Origin: Achromobacter aegrifaciens
GTDB lineage: Bacteria; Pseudomonadota; Gammaproteobacteria; Burkholderiales; Burkholderiaceae_B
Reading direction: 5' to 3'
Length of the DNA: 64,000 nt
Assembly (NCBI RefSeq): GCF_902859735.1
Contig: NZ_CADIJY010000017.1
Location: 36,273-100,272 of the forward strand
The translations under genes were made by a program, and so were the position numbers. Below the pieces are notes generated by a model that was not told where the DNA came from, ran no database searches, and saw nothing but the letters and a program-made list of their open reading frames with translations. How positions within the stretch are numbered: position 1 is the first letter of the stretch; each line of letters starts with the position of its first letter. Below, one piece after another: positions 1-6,960 of the stretch.

Positions 1-472
1 CCCAGCGAATATCCACCCGCCCCGGGAAGCGGCCATTGATGTCGTCGATGGCGTCCAGGAGGAACTGCTCGATGTAGTACTGCTGCAGATTGATCATCGG
101 CGGGTACTTGTCGCCCGGCGTCGACGGCATGTCGAACACCAGCACCTCCTCGGTGCCGTAAAAGCTGCGGCCCCGGGTCCAGGCCAGGCCTTTTTCCATG
201 AAGGCCGGCGCCACGCCCAGGCGGTCCAGGATTTCCAGGCTGCGCCGCGAAATACAGGCCGCCCGGCTGCCCTCGCAGACCGAGTCGTCGGCCTCGATCA
301 CCACGCTGTCCAGGCCCAGTCGGGCCAGACCCAGCGCGGCCGCCAGCCCCACCGGACCGCCGCCCGCAATCAGCACGCGATGATGCCGGGCCTCACCGCC
401 TTCCGCGTTGAGCCGGGGCAGCGACGGCGGGTAGCGCCGGTACTCGAAGGGTCCGATTCTTTCCAAGGGCAT
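1..472 (-). CDS. FAD-dependent aromatic monooxygenase, N-terminal part (truncated by window edge)
   Basis: Reading leftward from an ATG at 472, the frame stays open to the window edge (about 157 codons). Near residue 35 it has the dinucleotide-binding motif GGGPVGL followed by an alanine/leucine-rich helix, then VVIEAD, where the FAD ribose-binding acid is expected. A SRRSLEILDRLG segment follows, as in class A flavoprotein hydroxylases (MhpA/PheA/pentachlorophenol monooxygenase type). Such enzymes hydroxylate aromatic rings with NAD(P)H and O2; the substrate cannot be told from this part. About 30 residues precede the FAD motif, a longer lead-in than usual. The gene is divergent from the LuxR-type regulator at 582, with a palindrome between them, so that regulator may control it (inference). 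Confidence 0.8.
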   Translation of the reverse strand, partial: MPLERIGPFEYRRYPPSLPRLNAEGGEARHHRVLIAGGGPVGLAAALGLARLGLDSVVIEADDSVCEGSRAACISRRSLEILDRLGVAPAFMEKGLAWTRGRSFYGTEEVLVFDMPSTPGDKYPPMINLQQYYIEQFLLDAIDDINGRFPGRVDIRW

Positions 473-539
473 GCGCAAGTCCTGAACGTGTCATCAAAAA
501 AAGGCCGTATTGGCTTGCGTCATATTCTGCGGGGCCGGA

Positions 540-568
540 CTGATTAATATGTCCTAATTAATCAGGAC
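540..568. promoter_or_regulatory. Nested palindromes between divergent genes, candidate operator
   Basis: CTGATTAAT (540-548) is repeated inverted as ATTAATCAG (557-565) with an 8-base spacer. Overlapping it, GTCCTAATTAATCAGGAC (551-568) is an 18-base palindrome with one mismatched pair. The site ends 13 bases before the regulator start at 582 and lies in the only gap between the monooxygenase and the regulator. A dimeric regulator binding here could control both genes. Binding is inferred from symmetry and position only. Confidence 0.5.
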
Positions 569-581
569 AGACTAACCCGCT

Positions 582-1385
582 ATGAAATTGCTGCCGCTGC
601 CGCCGCGGCCCCTTCCTCCCAGCCAGGCGCTGAGCATTGCACTGATGAATGCAATCGGCGCCGAAAACTTCGCCGCCGGGGTGCTGGACGCGCTGGGCAC
701 CACCTTGCCCGCCAGTCATTGCACGGTGTTTGCGCTGCGCAGCAGCGGGCGTGTGGAAGCCGTTTCGAGCGCCAGCGCCATCGGTGAAGTCGCAACGCTG
801 ACCGCCATCGAATACATGCGCCTGGGCTTCGACAAGCAGGACTCCAACATGATCTGGCTGTCCCGGCGCAAACCCGCCAAAGCGCGCCAACTCTGGATCG
901 GGCATCAATTCGCCGAAGAGGTCGCCGATGCCCACTACCGCCGCGTCTGCTATGACGAGCCCGGCATACGCGAACGCATGTCGCTGCTGGCCGTGTTCCC
1001 TGACGGCTACCGGGTGGCGGTCAGTCTGCACCGGAACTTTTCGTATCCGGACTACGGTCCCAAGGACTTCGAGCGCATATCGCAACACGCGTCGCTGATC
1101 GCGGCGGCAGTCATGCGCCATGTCCAGGTGACCCGGCGCGCGCCCGCGGACCAGCCGCTGCAGGTACAACTCTTGACCAAGCTATCGGGCCGCGAACGGC
1201 AACTGATCACGCATGTGCTCGACGGACTGACCACCAAGGAAGCAGCCCTGGAAATGGGCGTGTCCGAGACCACTGCCCTGACCTATCGCTACCGGGCCTT
1301 CCAGCATCTGGGCGTGCGCAACCATCGGGAGCTCATGGCGCTGCTGGGCACAAGCCTTCCCAAGCGCGGCAGGCCGGCGCGCTGA
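582..1385 (+). CDS. LuxR-family transcriptional regulator
   Basis: 267 aa. Residues about 201-256 form a LuxR-type helix-turn-helix (LSGRERQLITHVLDGLTTKE, then MGVSETTALTYRYRAFQHLGV). The first 190 residues are a soluble sensor-like region that I do not recognise; there is no phosphoacceptor receiver signature and no clear homoserine-lactone-binding pattern. It is therefore a solo LuxR-type regulator of unknown ligand. It is divergent from the FAD monooxygenase and the gap holds nested palindromes, so local control of that gene is likely (inference). The ATG at 582 gives a sensible N-terminus but has no strong ribosome-binding site. Confidence 0.8.
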   Translation: MKLLPLPPRPLPPSQALSIALMNAIGAENFAAGVLDALGTTLPASHCTVFALRSSGRVEAVSSASAIGEVATLTAIEYMRLGFDKQDSNMIWLSRRKPAKARQLWIGHQFAEEVADAHYRRVCYDEPGIRERMSLLAVFPDGYRVAVSLHRNFSYPDYGPKDFERISQHASLIAAAVMRHVQVTRRAPADQPLQVQLLTKLSGRERQLITHVLDGLTTKEAALEMGVSETTALTYRYRAFQHLGVRNHRELMALLGTSLPKRGRPAR

Positions 1386-1410
1386 CCCAAATTCCGGGCG
1401 ACAGCCGGCA

Positions 1411-2376
1411 TCACGGCAGGGCCAGTCCCGCGGAGTCCATAAGACCGGATTTTTGCGCGCTGGACCGCCTTTCCTTGGACGCTGCGAACATGGAGTCCCG
1501 TGTGGCGATCAGGCAATCGATGAAGCACTCGGCGGCCGGCGTGGGCGGCGACTCCTTTTTTGCCAGGATCGAAATGCGGGCAGAAGGCAACTCATGCGCC
1601 AACGGCATCATGCGCATGTTCGCCGGCAGGAGGTCATGCTCGAACAAAGGGCGTACGAAAATGCCCAGCGCATCGCTTTTTGCCATGATGGCCAACGCCA
1701 CTGCCACCGAATGGCAGGAAATGGTGTCGCGCGGCAAAGACAGGCCGTGCGCGGCGAAAGCCAGCCTCAGCAGGTTTGTGGGGGCTTCCGGGTTGCCCGG
1801 CACGAGCCAGGGCGCGTCATGCAACTCAGCCAGGCTGCGCGCCTTGCGCAGCGGATGCCCCAGACGCGCGCCGACCGCGAGCGGCAGCGTGAACAGCGGA
1901 CGATGCGCGAAACCGTCGATGATCTCGCCGTCGTACTCGGTTTGCACCAGAAAATCGTAGCGTCCGGACTCCAGCTGCTCATGGCTGTAAGGCGGCGCCA
2001 CTTCATTGAACGAAACCGCCACGCGCGGCATGCGCGCGCGGAATGCAACCAGCGCGTCCGGCACGACGACCAGCGCCGCCGAGCTCACGGCCAGGTTCAA
2101 CGTACCGCCTTCACCATCGCGCATCTGACCGATTTCCTCACGCGCGCGGCGGGTCTCCTGCAGGATGACGATGGCCCGCTTGTACAGCGCCTCGCCGTAG
2201 GTAGTCAGCTCCACACCCTTGACGCTGCGGCGCACGAGATCGACCCCCACGGTCTGTTCGAGTTCGCGCAAGCTGCGGGTCGCGGCGGGCTGCGTCACGG
2301 AGAGCGCTCGCGCCGCGGCGCGGATGCTGCCGTGCTCGGCGATCAACGCGAAGGCGCGCAATTGGCGTAGGTTCAT
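1411..2376 (-). CDS. LysR-family transcriptional regulator
   Basis: 321 aa, typical LysR length. Residues 1-60 form the winged helix-turn-helix (MNLRQLRAFALIAEHGSIRAA..., LSVTQPAATRSLRELE), followed by a linker helix and a periplasmic-binding-protein-like effector domain from about 90 to 300. The C-terminal 25 residues are a low-complexity tail. It is divergent from the MHS transporter operon starting at 3006, with a 629-base gap that carries a T-N11-A palindrome 73 bases upstream of this gene. The classic arrangement suggests it controls the transporter and the two hydrolase-like genes, and itself; the effector is unknown. Confidence 0.88.
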   Translation of the reverse strand: MNLRQLRAFALIAEHGSIRAAARALSVTQPAATRSLRELEQTVGVDLVRRSVKGVELTTYGEALYKRAIVILQETRRAREEIGQMRDGEGGTLNLAVSSAALVVVPDALVAFRARMPRVAVSFNEVAPPYSHEQLESGRYDFLVQTEYDGEIIDGFAHRPLFTLPLAVGARLGHPLRKARSLAELHDAPWLVPGNPEAPTNLLRLAFAAHGLSLPRDTISCHSVAVALAIMAKSDALGIFVRPLFEHDLLPANMRMMPLAHELPSARISILAKKESPPTPAAECFIDCLIATRDSMFAASKERRSSAQKSGLMDSAGLALP

Positions 2377-2448
2377 GCGTTCGGCTCCGGCGGACTTTTG
2401 CGGAATACAAAAGGACAGATCACTGCGCGCAACTTCGGTTTTTCATTC

Positions 2449-2461
2449 TATGGCAACCATA
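2449..2461. promoter_or_regulatory. LysR-type T-N11-A box
   Basis: TATGG (2449-2453), CAA, CCATA (2457-2461) is a perfect inverted repeat with the T-N11-A layout typical of LysR binding sites. It lies 73 bases upstream of the LysR start at 2376, in the gap leading to the transporter operon. Sequence match only. Confidence 0.5.
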
Positions 2462-2610
2462 TAGCAGCGGCGCACAGATGTGCTCGCGCGGAATTCACCG
2501 GCAGCCTGCGGCAGGAACGCCGCGACCGGCGCGGCCACCATTCATGCAAGCCACGATTCGCCCCCCCGGGGTATATGCGCAGGACTTTCCAGGTCACCCG
2601 CCCTATAAGG

Positions 2611-2672
2611 AAAAGTATTCATTAGAACGCAAATCCTGTCTTTTTCTTATTTCAAGGCGTCCTTATAGTGCC
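2611..2672 (+). promoter_or_regulatory. Shared upstream element, copy A (duplicated transporter leader)
   Basis: Starts with AAAAGT (2611-2616), has a pyrimidine tract TGTCTTTTTCTTAT in the middle and ends with a -10-like TATAGT (2664-2669). The distance from the start of AAAAGT to the start of TATAGT is 53 bases. The same layout and much of the same sequence recur at 2875-2936 and 8775-8836. It looks like a promoter with an extended upstream binding site and no good -35 hexamer, which would suit activator dependence (inference). Copy A precedes an orphan ATG at 2742. Confidence 0.5.
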
Positions 2673-2874
2673 TCTCAAAGAAGGGGGGCCGAGACCCGGA
2701 TGCACAGACCGCGCTCCCCCCCAGAGACACCAGGGAAAACCATGCCTGCCGATCGGCATGGCCGCCCCATGGCGACACTGACGCGCCTGTGGCGTGACTT
2801 CCCGAATCTGAATCGCCATTCCATGTTGGCGACCGGATCAAAACACTGGGGGAAAGGGAGGCTGCTCTATATAA

Positions 2875-2936
2875 AAAAGTGTTCACCAAATCGAATTTTC
2901 TTTCTTTTTCTTATCCAAGGGCATCCGTATAGTGCC
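2875..2936 (+). promoter_or_regulatory. Shared upstream element, copy B (transporter promoter)
   Basis: AAAAGT (2875-2880), TTTCTTTTTCTTAT, then GCATCCG and TATAGT (2928-2933), with the 53-base AAAAGT-to-TATAGT spacing seen in copies A and C. The transporter start codon lies 78 bases downstream of the TATAGT. This is the copy most likely to drive the transporter/hydrolase operon. The promoter role is inferred from position and from conservation between copies. Confidence 0.55.
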
Positions 2937-3005
2937 CTTCGAGAGGCGAGCCCAAGGCCCGGGACCACGGATCGGCGCACCTCTCACCAGACACCAGGGG
3001 AAACC

Positions 3006-4352
3006 ATGTCTATCGCAATCGCAGCGACCGCGTCCAACGCGCTCCACACGCCGTCCATGCGCCGGCGCGTCATCGCTGGCACCACCATCGGCAACGCACT
3101 TGAATTCTTCGATTTCACCGTTTTCACCTTTCTGATGCTGGTGCTCGGCCCGCTGTTCTTCCCGGCCGCCTCGGGCTACGGCCAATTGCTCTTGACCACC
3201 GCCACCTTCGGCGTCGGATTCCTGATGCGCCCCGTGGGCGGCATGCTCATCGGCTCCTATGCCGACCGCCACGGCCGCCGTGCGGCCATGACGCTGACGC
3301 TGTGGATGATGGGCCTGGGCTGTGCCTTGATCGCCGTGGCCCCCACGTATGCGCAAATGGGCATGGTCGGCCCGGTCATGATGGTGCTGGCCCGACTGAT
3401 CCAGGGCTTCGCCGCGGGCGGCGAGGTCGGCGCCTCCACCACCCTGCTGGTTGAACATGCGCCACGAGGCAAGCGCGCCTTCTATTCCAGTTGGCAGTTC
3501 GGCAGCCAGTCGCTGGGCGTAATGCTTGGCGCACTGGTCGTGACGCTGCTGACCATGGGGCTGACAACGGAACAGATGCAGGCCTGGGGCTGGCGCGTGC
3601 CATTCGTGATCGGCATCCTGACCGTGCCCGTGGGCGCCTACATCCGCCGCAACCTCGAAGAAACGCTGACCAGCTCGCCTCAAAACACCGGCAAACCGCA
3701 ACGCGCGACCGCGCACCGCGCCACCACTCACCAACCTTTGCGCCGCGTCTTCGCCGACTACAAGGTCACCATACTCAAGGGCATCCTGTTGCTCATCGGC
3801 GGCATGGTCAGCACGCAGATCCTCAGCTTCTACATGCCAGCCTATGCCAACCGGGAATTGGGTTTGCCGGCGACGTCCACGCTGTCGGCAAGCGTCGTGT
3901 TCGGCGCTGTCGGCTTCCTGATTGCGCCATTTGTCGGCATGCTTGCGGACCGCTATGGCCGCAAGCGCGTGATCTTCTGGTCGCGCCTGGCGACCCTGAT
4001 CGTCCTGCTGCCCTGCTTCCAGTGGCTGATGACTGCACCCAGCACCGAACGGCTGATGTTGCTCGTCGCCCTGTTTGCGGTACTGGTGGCGCTGCAGTCG
4101 GCGCCGGCATTCACGATGCTTCCCGAACTCTTCCCCAAGGCCGTACGCACGACGGGCATGTCGGTCGTGTACGGACTGGGCATCTCCGTGTTCGGCGGCT
4201 TCGCGCAGTTCTTCGTGACCTGGCTGCTGCACGTGACCGGCAACTCCATGGCGCCGGCGTGGTTCCTGATGGTGGCCATAGCGCTTTCAACGGTCGTGCT
4301 GTTCTGGATCGACGACCGCACCCACGACGACATCGACGCTCAGGAGGCCTGA
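3006..4352 (+). CDS. MFS transporter, metabolite:H+ symporter (MHS) type
   Basis: 448 aa inner-membrane protein with about 12 hydrophobic segments. The MFS loop signatures are visible: SYADRHGRRAAMT between segments 2 and 3, and GMLADRYGRKRVI in the second half. LIQGFAAGGEVGAS followed by TTLLVEHAP is typical of the MHS group (ProP/ShiA/KgtP relatives), which import osmolytes or carboxylates with protons. The ATG at 3006 was chosen because AGGGG precedes it and the protein then begins with a normal cytoplasmic N-terminus; the open frame extends upstream through the leader duplication. The stop overlaps the next start (TGATG), so it is translationally coupled to the hydrolase-like genes, which suggests the substrate is a compound they deacylate or hydrolyse (inference). 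Confidence 0.88.
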   Translation: MSIAIAATASNALHTPSMRRRVIAGTTIGNALEFFDFTVFTFLMLVLGPLFFPAASGYGQLLLTTATFGVGFLMRPVGGMLIGSYADRHGRRAAMTLTLWMMGLGCALIAVAPTYAQMGMVGPVMMVLARLIQGFAAGGEVGASTTLLVEHAPRGKRAFYSSWQFGSQSLGVMLGALVVTLLTMGLTTEQMQAWGWRVPFVIGILTVPVGAYIRRNLEETLTSSPQNTGKPQRATAHRATTHQPLRRVFADYKVTILKGILLLIGGMVSTQILSFYMPAYANRELGLPATSTLSASVVFGAVGFLIAPFVGMLADRYGRKRVIFWSRLATLIVLLPCFQWLMTAPSTERLMLLVALFAVLVALQSAPAFTMLPELFPKAVRTTGMSVVYGLGISVFGGFAQFFVTWLLHVTGNSMAPAWFLMVAIALSTVVLFWIDDRTHDDIDAQEA

Positions 4353-5443
4353 TGCAGCTCGGTTCCAGCTACTTCTCGCGCAGCTACGAAGAGGCTCGCC
4401 ACCGTTTCGTGCTCGCGGCCAAACCACTGGCCACGCACTTTCAATCCTACGTCATCGAACCCGCGGGCCGCGCAGGCGAAGCGTTGGCAACCGATGTCGC
4501 GTTGATCGGTCCGCCGGACGCGGAACGGCTGTTGATCATGACCTCCGCCACGCATGGCGTGGAAGGCTTTTGCGGCTCGGGCTGCCAACTGGCCCTGCTG
4601 GACGACGCCGCCATGCTGGAACGCGCCCGCAAGGCCGGCGTGGCTTTGCTGCTCGTGCACGCAATCAACCCTTACGGGTTTTCCTGGCTGGCGCGTACGA
4701 ACGAAGACAATGTCGACCTGAACCGCAATGACCAGATCTTCGACGGACGTCCCCTGCCGCAGAACCCTGGATATGCCGAAGTACACGATCTGCTGCTGCC
4801 CAAGGAATGGCCGCCCGCCCCGTCGAACATCGCGCGAATCGAAGCCTACATCGCCGAGCACGGCCGGGCGGCTTTTGCCCAGGTCGTGACCCGCGGGCAG
4901 TACACCCACGCCGACGGACTGTTCTTCGGCGGCAACCACACCACTGCGTCGCTACTGAATCTTCGCCATATATTGCAGCAGCACGGCAGCCGCAGCAAAC
5001 ATATCGGCTGGATCGACGTGCATACAGGATTGGGGCCTCGTGGTCACGGCGAGAAAATCTACGCGGGCCGCCGCGACGCTGCCGCGGTCGCCAGGGCCCG
5101 CCAATGGTGGGGCAGCGATATCGCGGTTCCCTACGAAGGCAGTTCCGCATCGGTGGACATTACCGGCCAGTTGGCGGGCCTGATCTACCAGACTTGTCCG
5201 GACGCCTTGCACACGCCGATGGCGCTGGAGTTCGGCACCGTGCCCCTTGACGTCATGATCGAAGCGCTGCGCGGCCGCAACTGGTTGCTCGCTCATCCAG
5301 AGGCCGACGACGCCAAGCGCGACGCCATCCTGAGCGCCACGCTGGATGCGTTCTACTGCAACGCCGCCGATTGGCACGGCATGATCCTGGGCCAAAGCCG
5401 CGTGGCCGTTCTGCAAGCCCTGTCCGGCTTACAGGAGGCCTGA
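4352..5443 (+). CDS. DUF2817 family M14-like zinc hydrolase, complete active site
   Basis: 363 aa. The pattern fits the DUF2817 branch of the M14 carboxypeptidase/deacylase fold: an HxxE metal motif (THGVEGF, His68 and Glu71), DLNRN (122-126), a second metal His in DVHTG (His224) and a likely catalytic Glu in LEFGT (Glu293). M14-like enzymes cleave C-terminal amino acids or deacylate amino-acid derivatives. The protein has no signal peptide, so it should be cytoplasmic. It overlaps the transporter stop by one base and is followed, again with a TGATG overlap, by a paralogue of identical length. Likely role: processing of the compound imported by the transporter (inference). Confidence 0.8.
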   Translation: MQLGSSYFSRSYEEARHRFVLAAKPLATHFQSYVIEPAGRAGEALATDVALIGPPDAERLLIMTSATHGVEGFCGSGCQLALLDDAAMLERARKAGVALLLVHAINPYGFSWLARTNEDNVDLNRNDQIFDGRPLPQNPGYAEVHDLLLPKEWPPAPSNIARIEAYIAEHGRAAFAQVVTRGQYTHADGLFFGGNHTTASLLNLRHILQQHGSRSKHIGWIDVHTGLGPRGHGEKIYAGRRDAAAVARARQWWGSDIAVPYEGSSASVDITGQLAGLIYQTCPDALHTPMALEFGTVPLDVMIEALRGRNWLLAHPEADDAKRDAILSATLDAFYCNAADWHGMILGQSRVAVLQALSGLQEA

Positions 5444-6534
5444 TGCGAACCAGCGCGAGCTACTTTTCCCGCAGCTACGCCCAGGCGCGCGAGCGTTTTG
5501 CGCAGGCGGCCAGGCCGCTCGCCGATTCGTTCCACTCCTATGGCATCGACCAGACCGGCAGCGAAGGCGAGGCATTGAGCACCGATGTCGCCTACATCGG
5601 CGACCCCGACGCCGATCGGATTCTCATCATGACATCCGCCGTGCTGGGAGTGGAAGGATTCTGCGGCTCCGGGTGCCAGCTCGCGCTGCTCGACGATACC
5701 GTCATGCTGGCCCGTGCACGAGAGGCCGGCGTGGCCTTGCTGCTGGTGCATGCGGTCAATCCTTACGGCTATTCCTGGATCGCCCGGACGGACGAGTACA
5801 ACATCGACCTGAACCGCAACGGACTGCCCTTCGACGGACGACCGCTACCGGCAAACCCCGAATACGCAAGGCTGCACGACCTGCTGCTGCCCGAGGAATG
5901 GCCCCCCACAGAATCCAACCAGCAACTGATCGCCCAGTACATCGCCGAGCACGGCCAGTCCACATTCGCGCAAGCGGTCTCGCGGGGCCAGTATTCGCAC
6001 GCCAACGGCCTGTTCTATGGCGGTGACCGTCCGGCGGCATCGCTGCAAAACCTGCGCCGTATCCTGCACGAGCATGCGCGTACGCGTACCCATATCGGCT
6101 GGATCGACGTGCACACCGGCTGGGGACCGCGCGGCCACGGCGAAAAACTCTACGCCGGCCGCCACGACGACGCCGAAGTGGCGCGCGCACGCCAGTGGTG
6201 GGGAAGCGACATCACCGTTCCCTATCAAGGCAACTCGGTGTCGGTAGATATCTCCGGCCAGCTTGCCGATCTGATTTATCAGGCCTGTCCTTTGTCGCTG
6301 CCGACGTCCATGGCCATTGTTTTCGGGGCTGTCCGTTTCGACGCCATGGTGCATGCGTTGTGCGGCAGGAACTGGCTGCACGCGCACCCCGAAGCGCCGG
6401 ACGAATTGCGGCGGACCATCCTGCAGACCACGCTGGACGCGTTCTATTGCAACGAGGCGAATTGGCACGGCATGGTGCTGGGACAAACCCGGGTTGCAGT
6501 GCTACAGGCGCTACGCGGCTTGCAGGTAGCTTGA
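5443..6534 (+). CDS. DUF2817 paralogue lacking catalytic residues, probable pseudoenzyme
   Basis: 363 aa, aligned without gaps along its whole length to the preceding gene and roughly two thirds identical by eye. The zinc motif HGVE reads LGVE (Leu68, codon CTG at 5644-5646), and the presumed catalytic Glu of LEFGT is Val293 (IVFGA, codon GTT at 6319-6321). Glu71, His224 and DLNRN remain. Losing one metal ligand and the catalytic acid should abolish ordinary M14-type hydrolysis, yet the frame is intact and translationally coupled. It may be a regulatory or structural partner of the active paralogue, or have a new activity (inference). Confidence 0.8.
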   Translation: MRTSASYFSRSYAQARERFAQAARPLADSFHSYGIDQTGSEGEALSTDVAYIGDPDADRILIMTSAVLGVEGFCGSGCQLALLDDTVMLARAREAGVALLLVHAVNPYGYSWIARTDEYNIDLNRNGLPFDGRPLPANPEYARLHDLLLPEEWPPTESNQQLIAQYIAEHGQSTFAQAVSRGQYSHANGLFYGGDRPAASLQNLRRILHEHARTRTHIGWIDVHTGWGPRGHGEKLYAGRHDDAEVARARQWWGSDITVPYQGNSVSVDISGQLADLIYQACPLSLPTSMAIVFGAVRFDAMVHALCGRNWLHAHPEAPDELRRTILQTTLDAFYCNEANWHGMVLGQTRVAVLQALRGLQVA

Positions 6535-6622
6535 CGCAATGAGTCAAAGCGATTGCTCGGGGTGTACGCGCTCATGGTTTGAAAGGAATTGACTTCGTCT
6601 CAGGATACGGGGGGTGCATAAC

Positions 6623-6889
6623 ATGGATCGATTGGGCTTTACGGAAGAACAGATCAGGCATGCGTTGAGACAGGCGACGCTTGGCACGCCGATGTCTGAC
6701 ATCTGCAAGCGCATGGGCGTGAGCGTAGCGATTTTCCACGAGTGGAAGACGCATTACGACGGGCTTGCGTCCTCTGAACTGAAGTTGCTGAACAAGCTGG
6801 AAAGCGAGTGCAACCGGCTTGAACGCCTTATCGCCATCCTGACGCTCAACAAAGTGATACTGCAGGACACGCTCGGAGCCAAGGAGTGA
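6623..6889 (+). CDS. Orphan IS3-family OrfA-like protein (helix-turn-helix)
   Basis: 88 aa. FTEEQIRHALRQATLGT, then ICKRMGVSVAIFHEWKTHY is the helix-turn-helix of IS3-family OrfA proteins, followed by a leucine-rich coiled coil (LKLLNKLESECNRLERL). No OrfB transposase follows: the next gene, 71 bases on, is a diguanylate cyclase. I see no slippery A-run at the 3' end and no flanking inverted repeats. The ATG at 6623 has GGGGGG 8 bases upstream; a GTG at 6614 would add three residues. It is either an IS remnant or a domesticated DNA-binding protein. Confidence 0.65.
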   Translation: MDRLGFTEEQIRHALRQATLGTPMSDICKRMGVSVAIFHEWKTHYDGLASSELKLLNKLESECNRLERLIAILTLNKVILQDTLGAKE

Positions 6890-6960
6890 ATCGCGCGCGA
6901 CGCGGCAAGTCTGCCGCTACCCCTCCCGCCTGTTGAAACCTCTTCGTCCGCACCGTTCTT

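Larger units (their letters stand above)
2611..3008 (+). repeat. Displaced duplication of the transporter leader, period 264 bases
   Basis: The gap 2377-3005 has no gene of its own. Within it, 2611-2744 and 2875-3008 are two copies of one leader: element, TATAGTGCC, then 78 bases from TATAGT to an ATG preceded by AGACACCAGGG and AAACC. The 62-base elements agree at 46 of 62 positions without gaps, and the last 20 bases before and including the ATG differ at one position. The second ATG (3006) starts the transporter. The first (2742) opens a frame that simply runs into it, so it looks like the remnant of a duplicated gene start rather than a used start. Confidence 0.65.

Noticed and set aside
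2478-3005. Possible N-terminal extension of the MHS transporter
   Set aside because: It is translated leader DNA containing two promoter-like elements; the protein start at 3006 has the ribosome-binding site and a normal MFS N-terminus.
6535-6960. Complete IS3 element around the OrfA-like gene
   Set aside because: No OrfB, no terminal inverted repeats and no target duplication are visible within the flanks.
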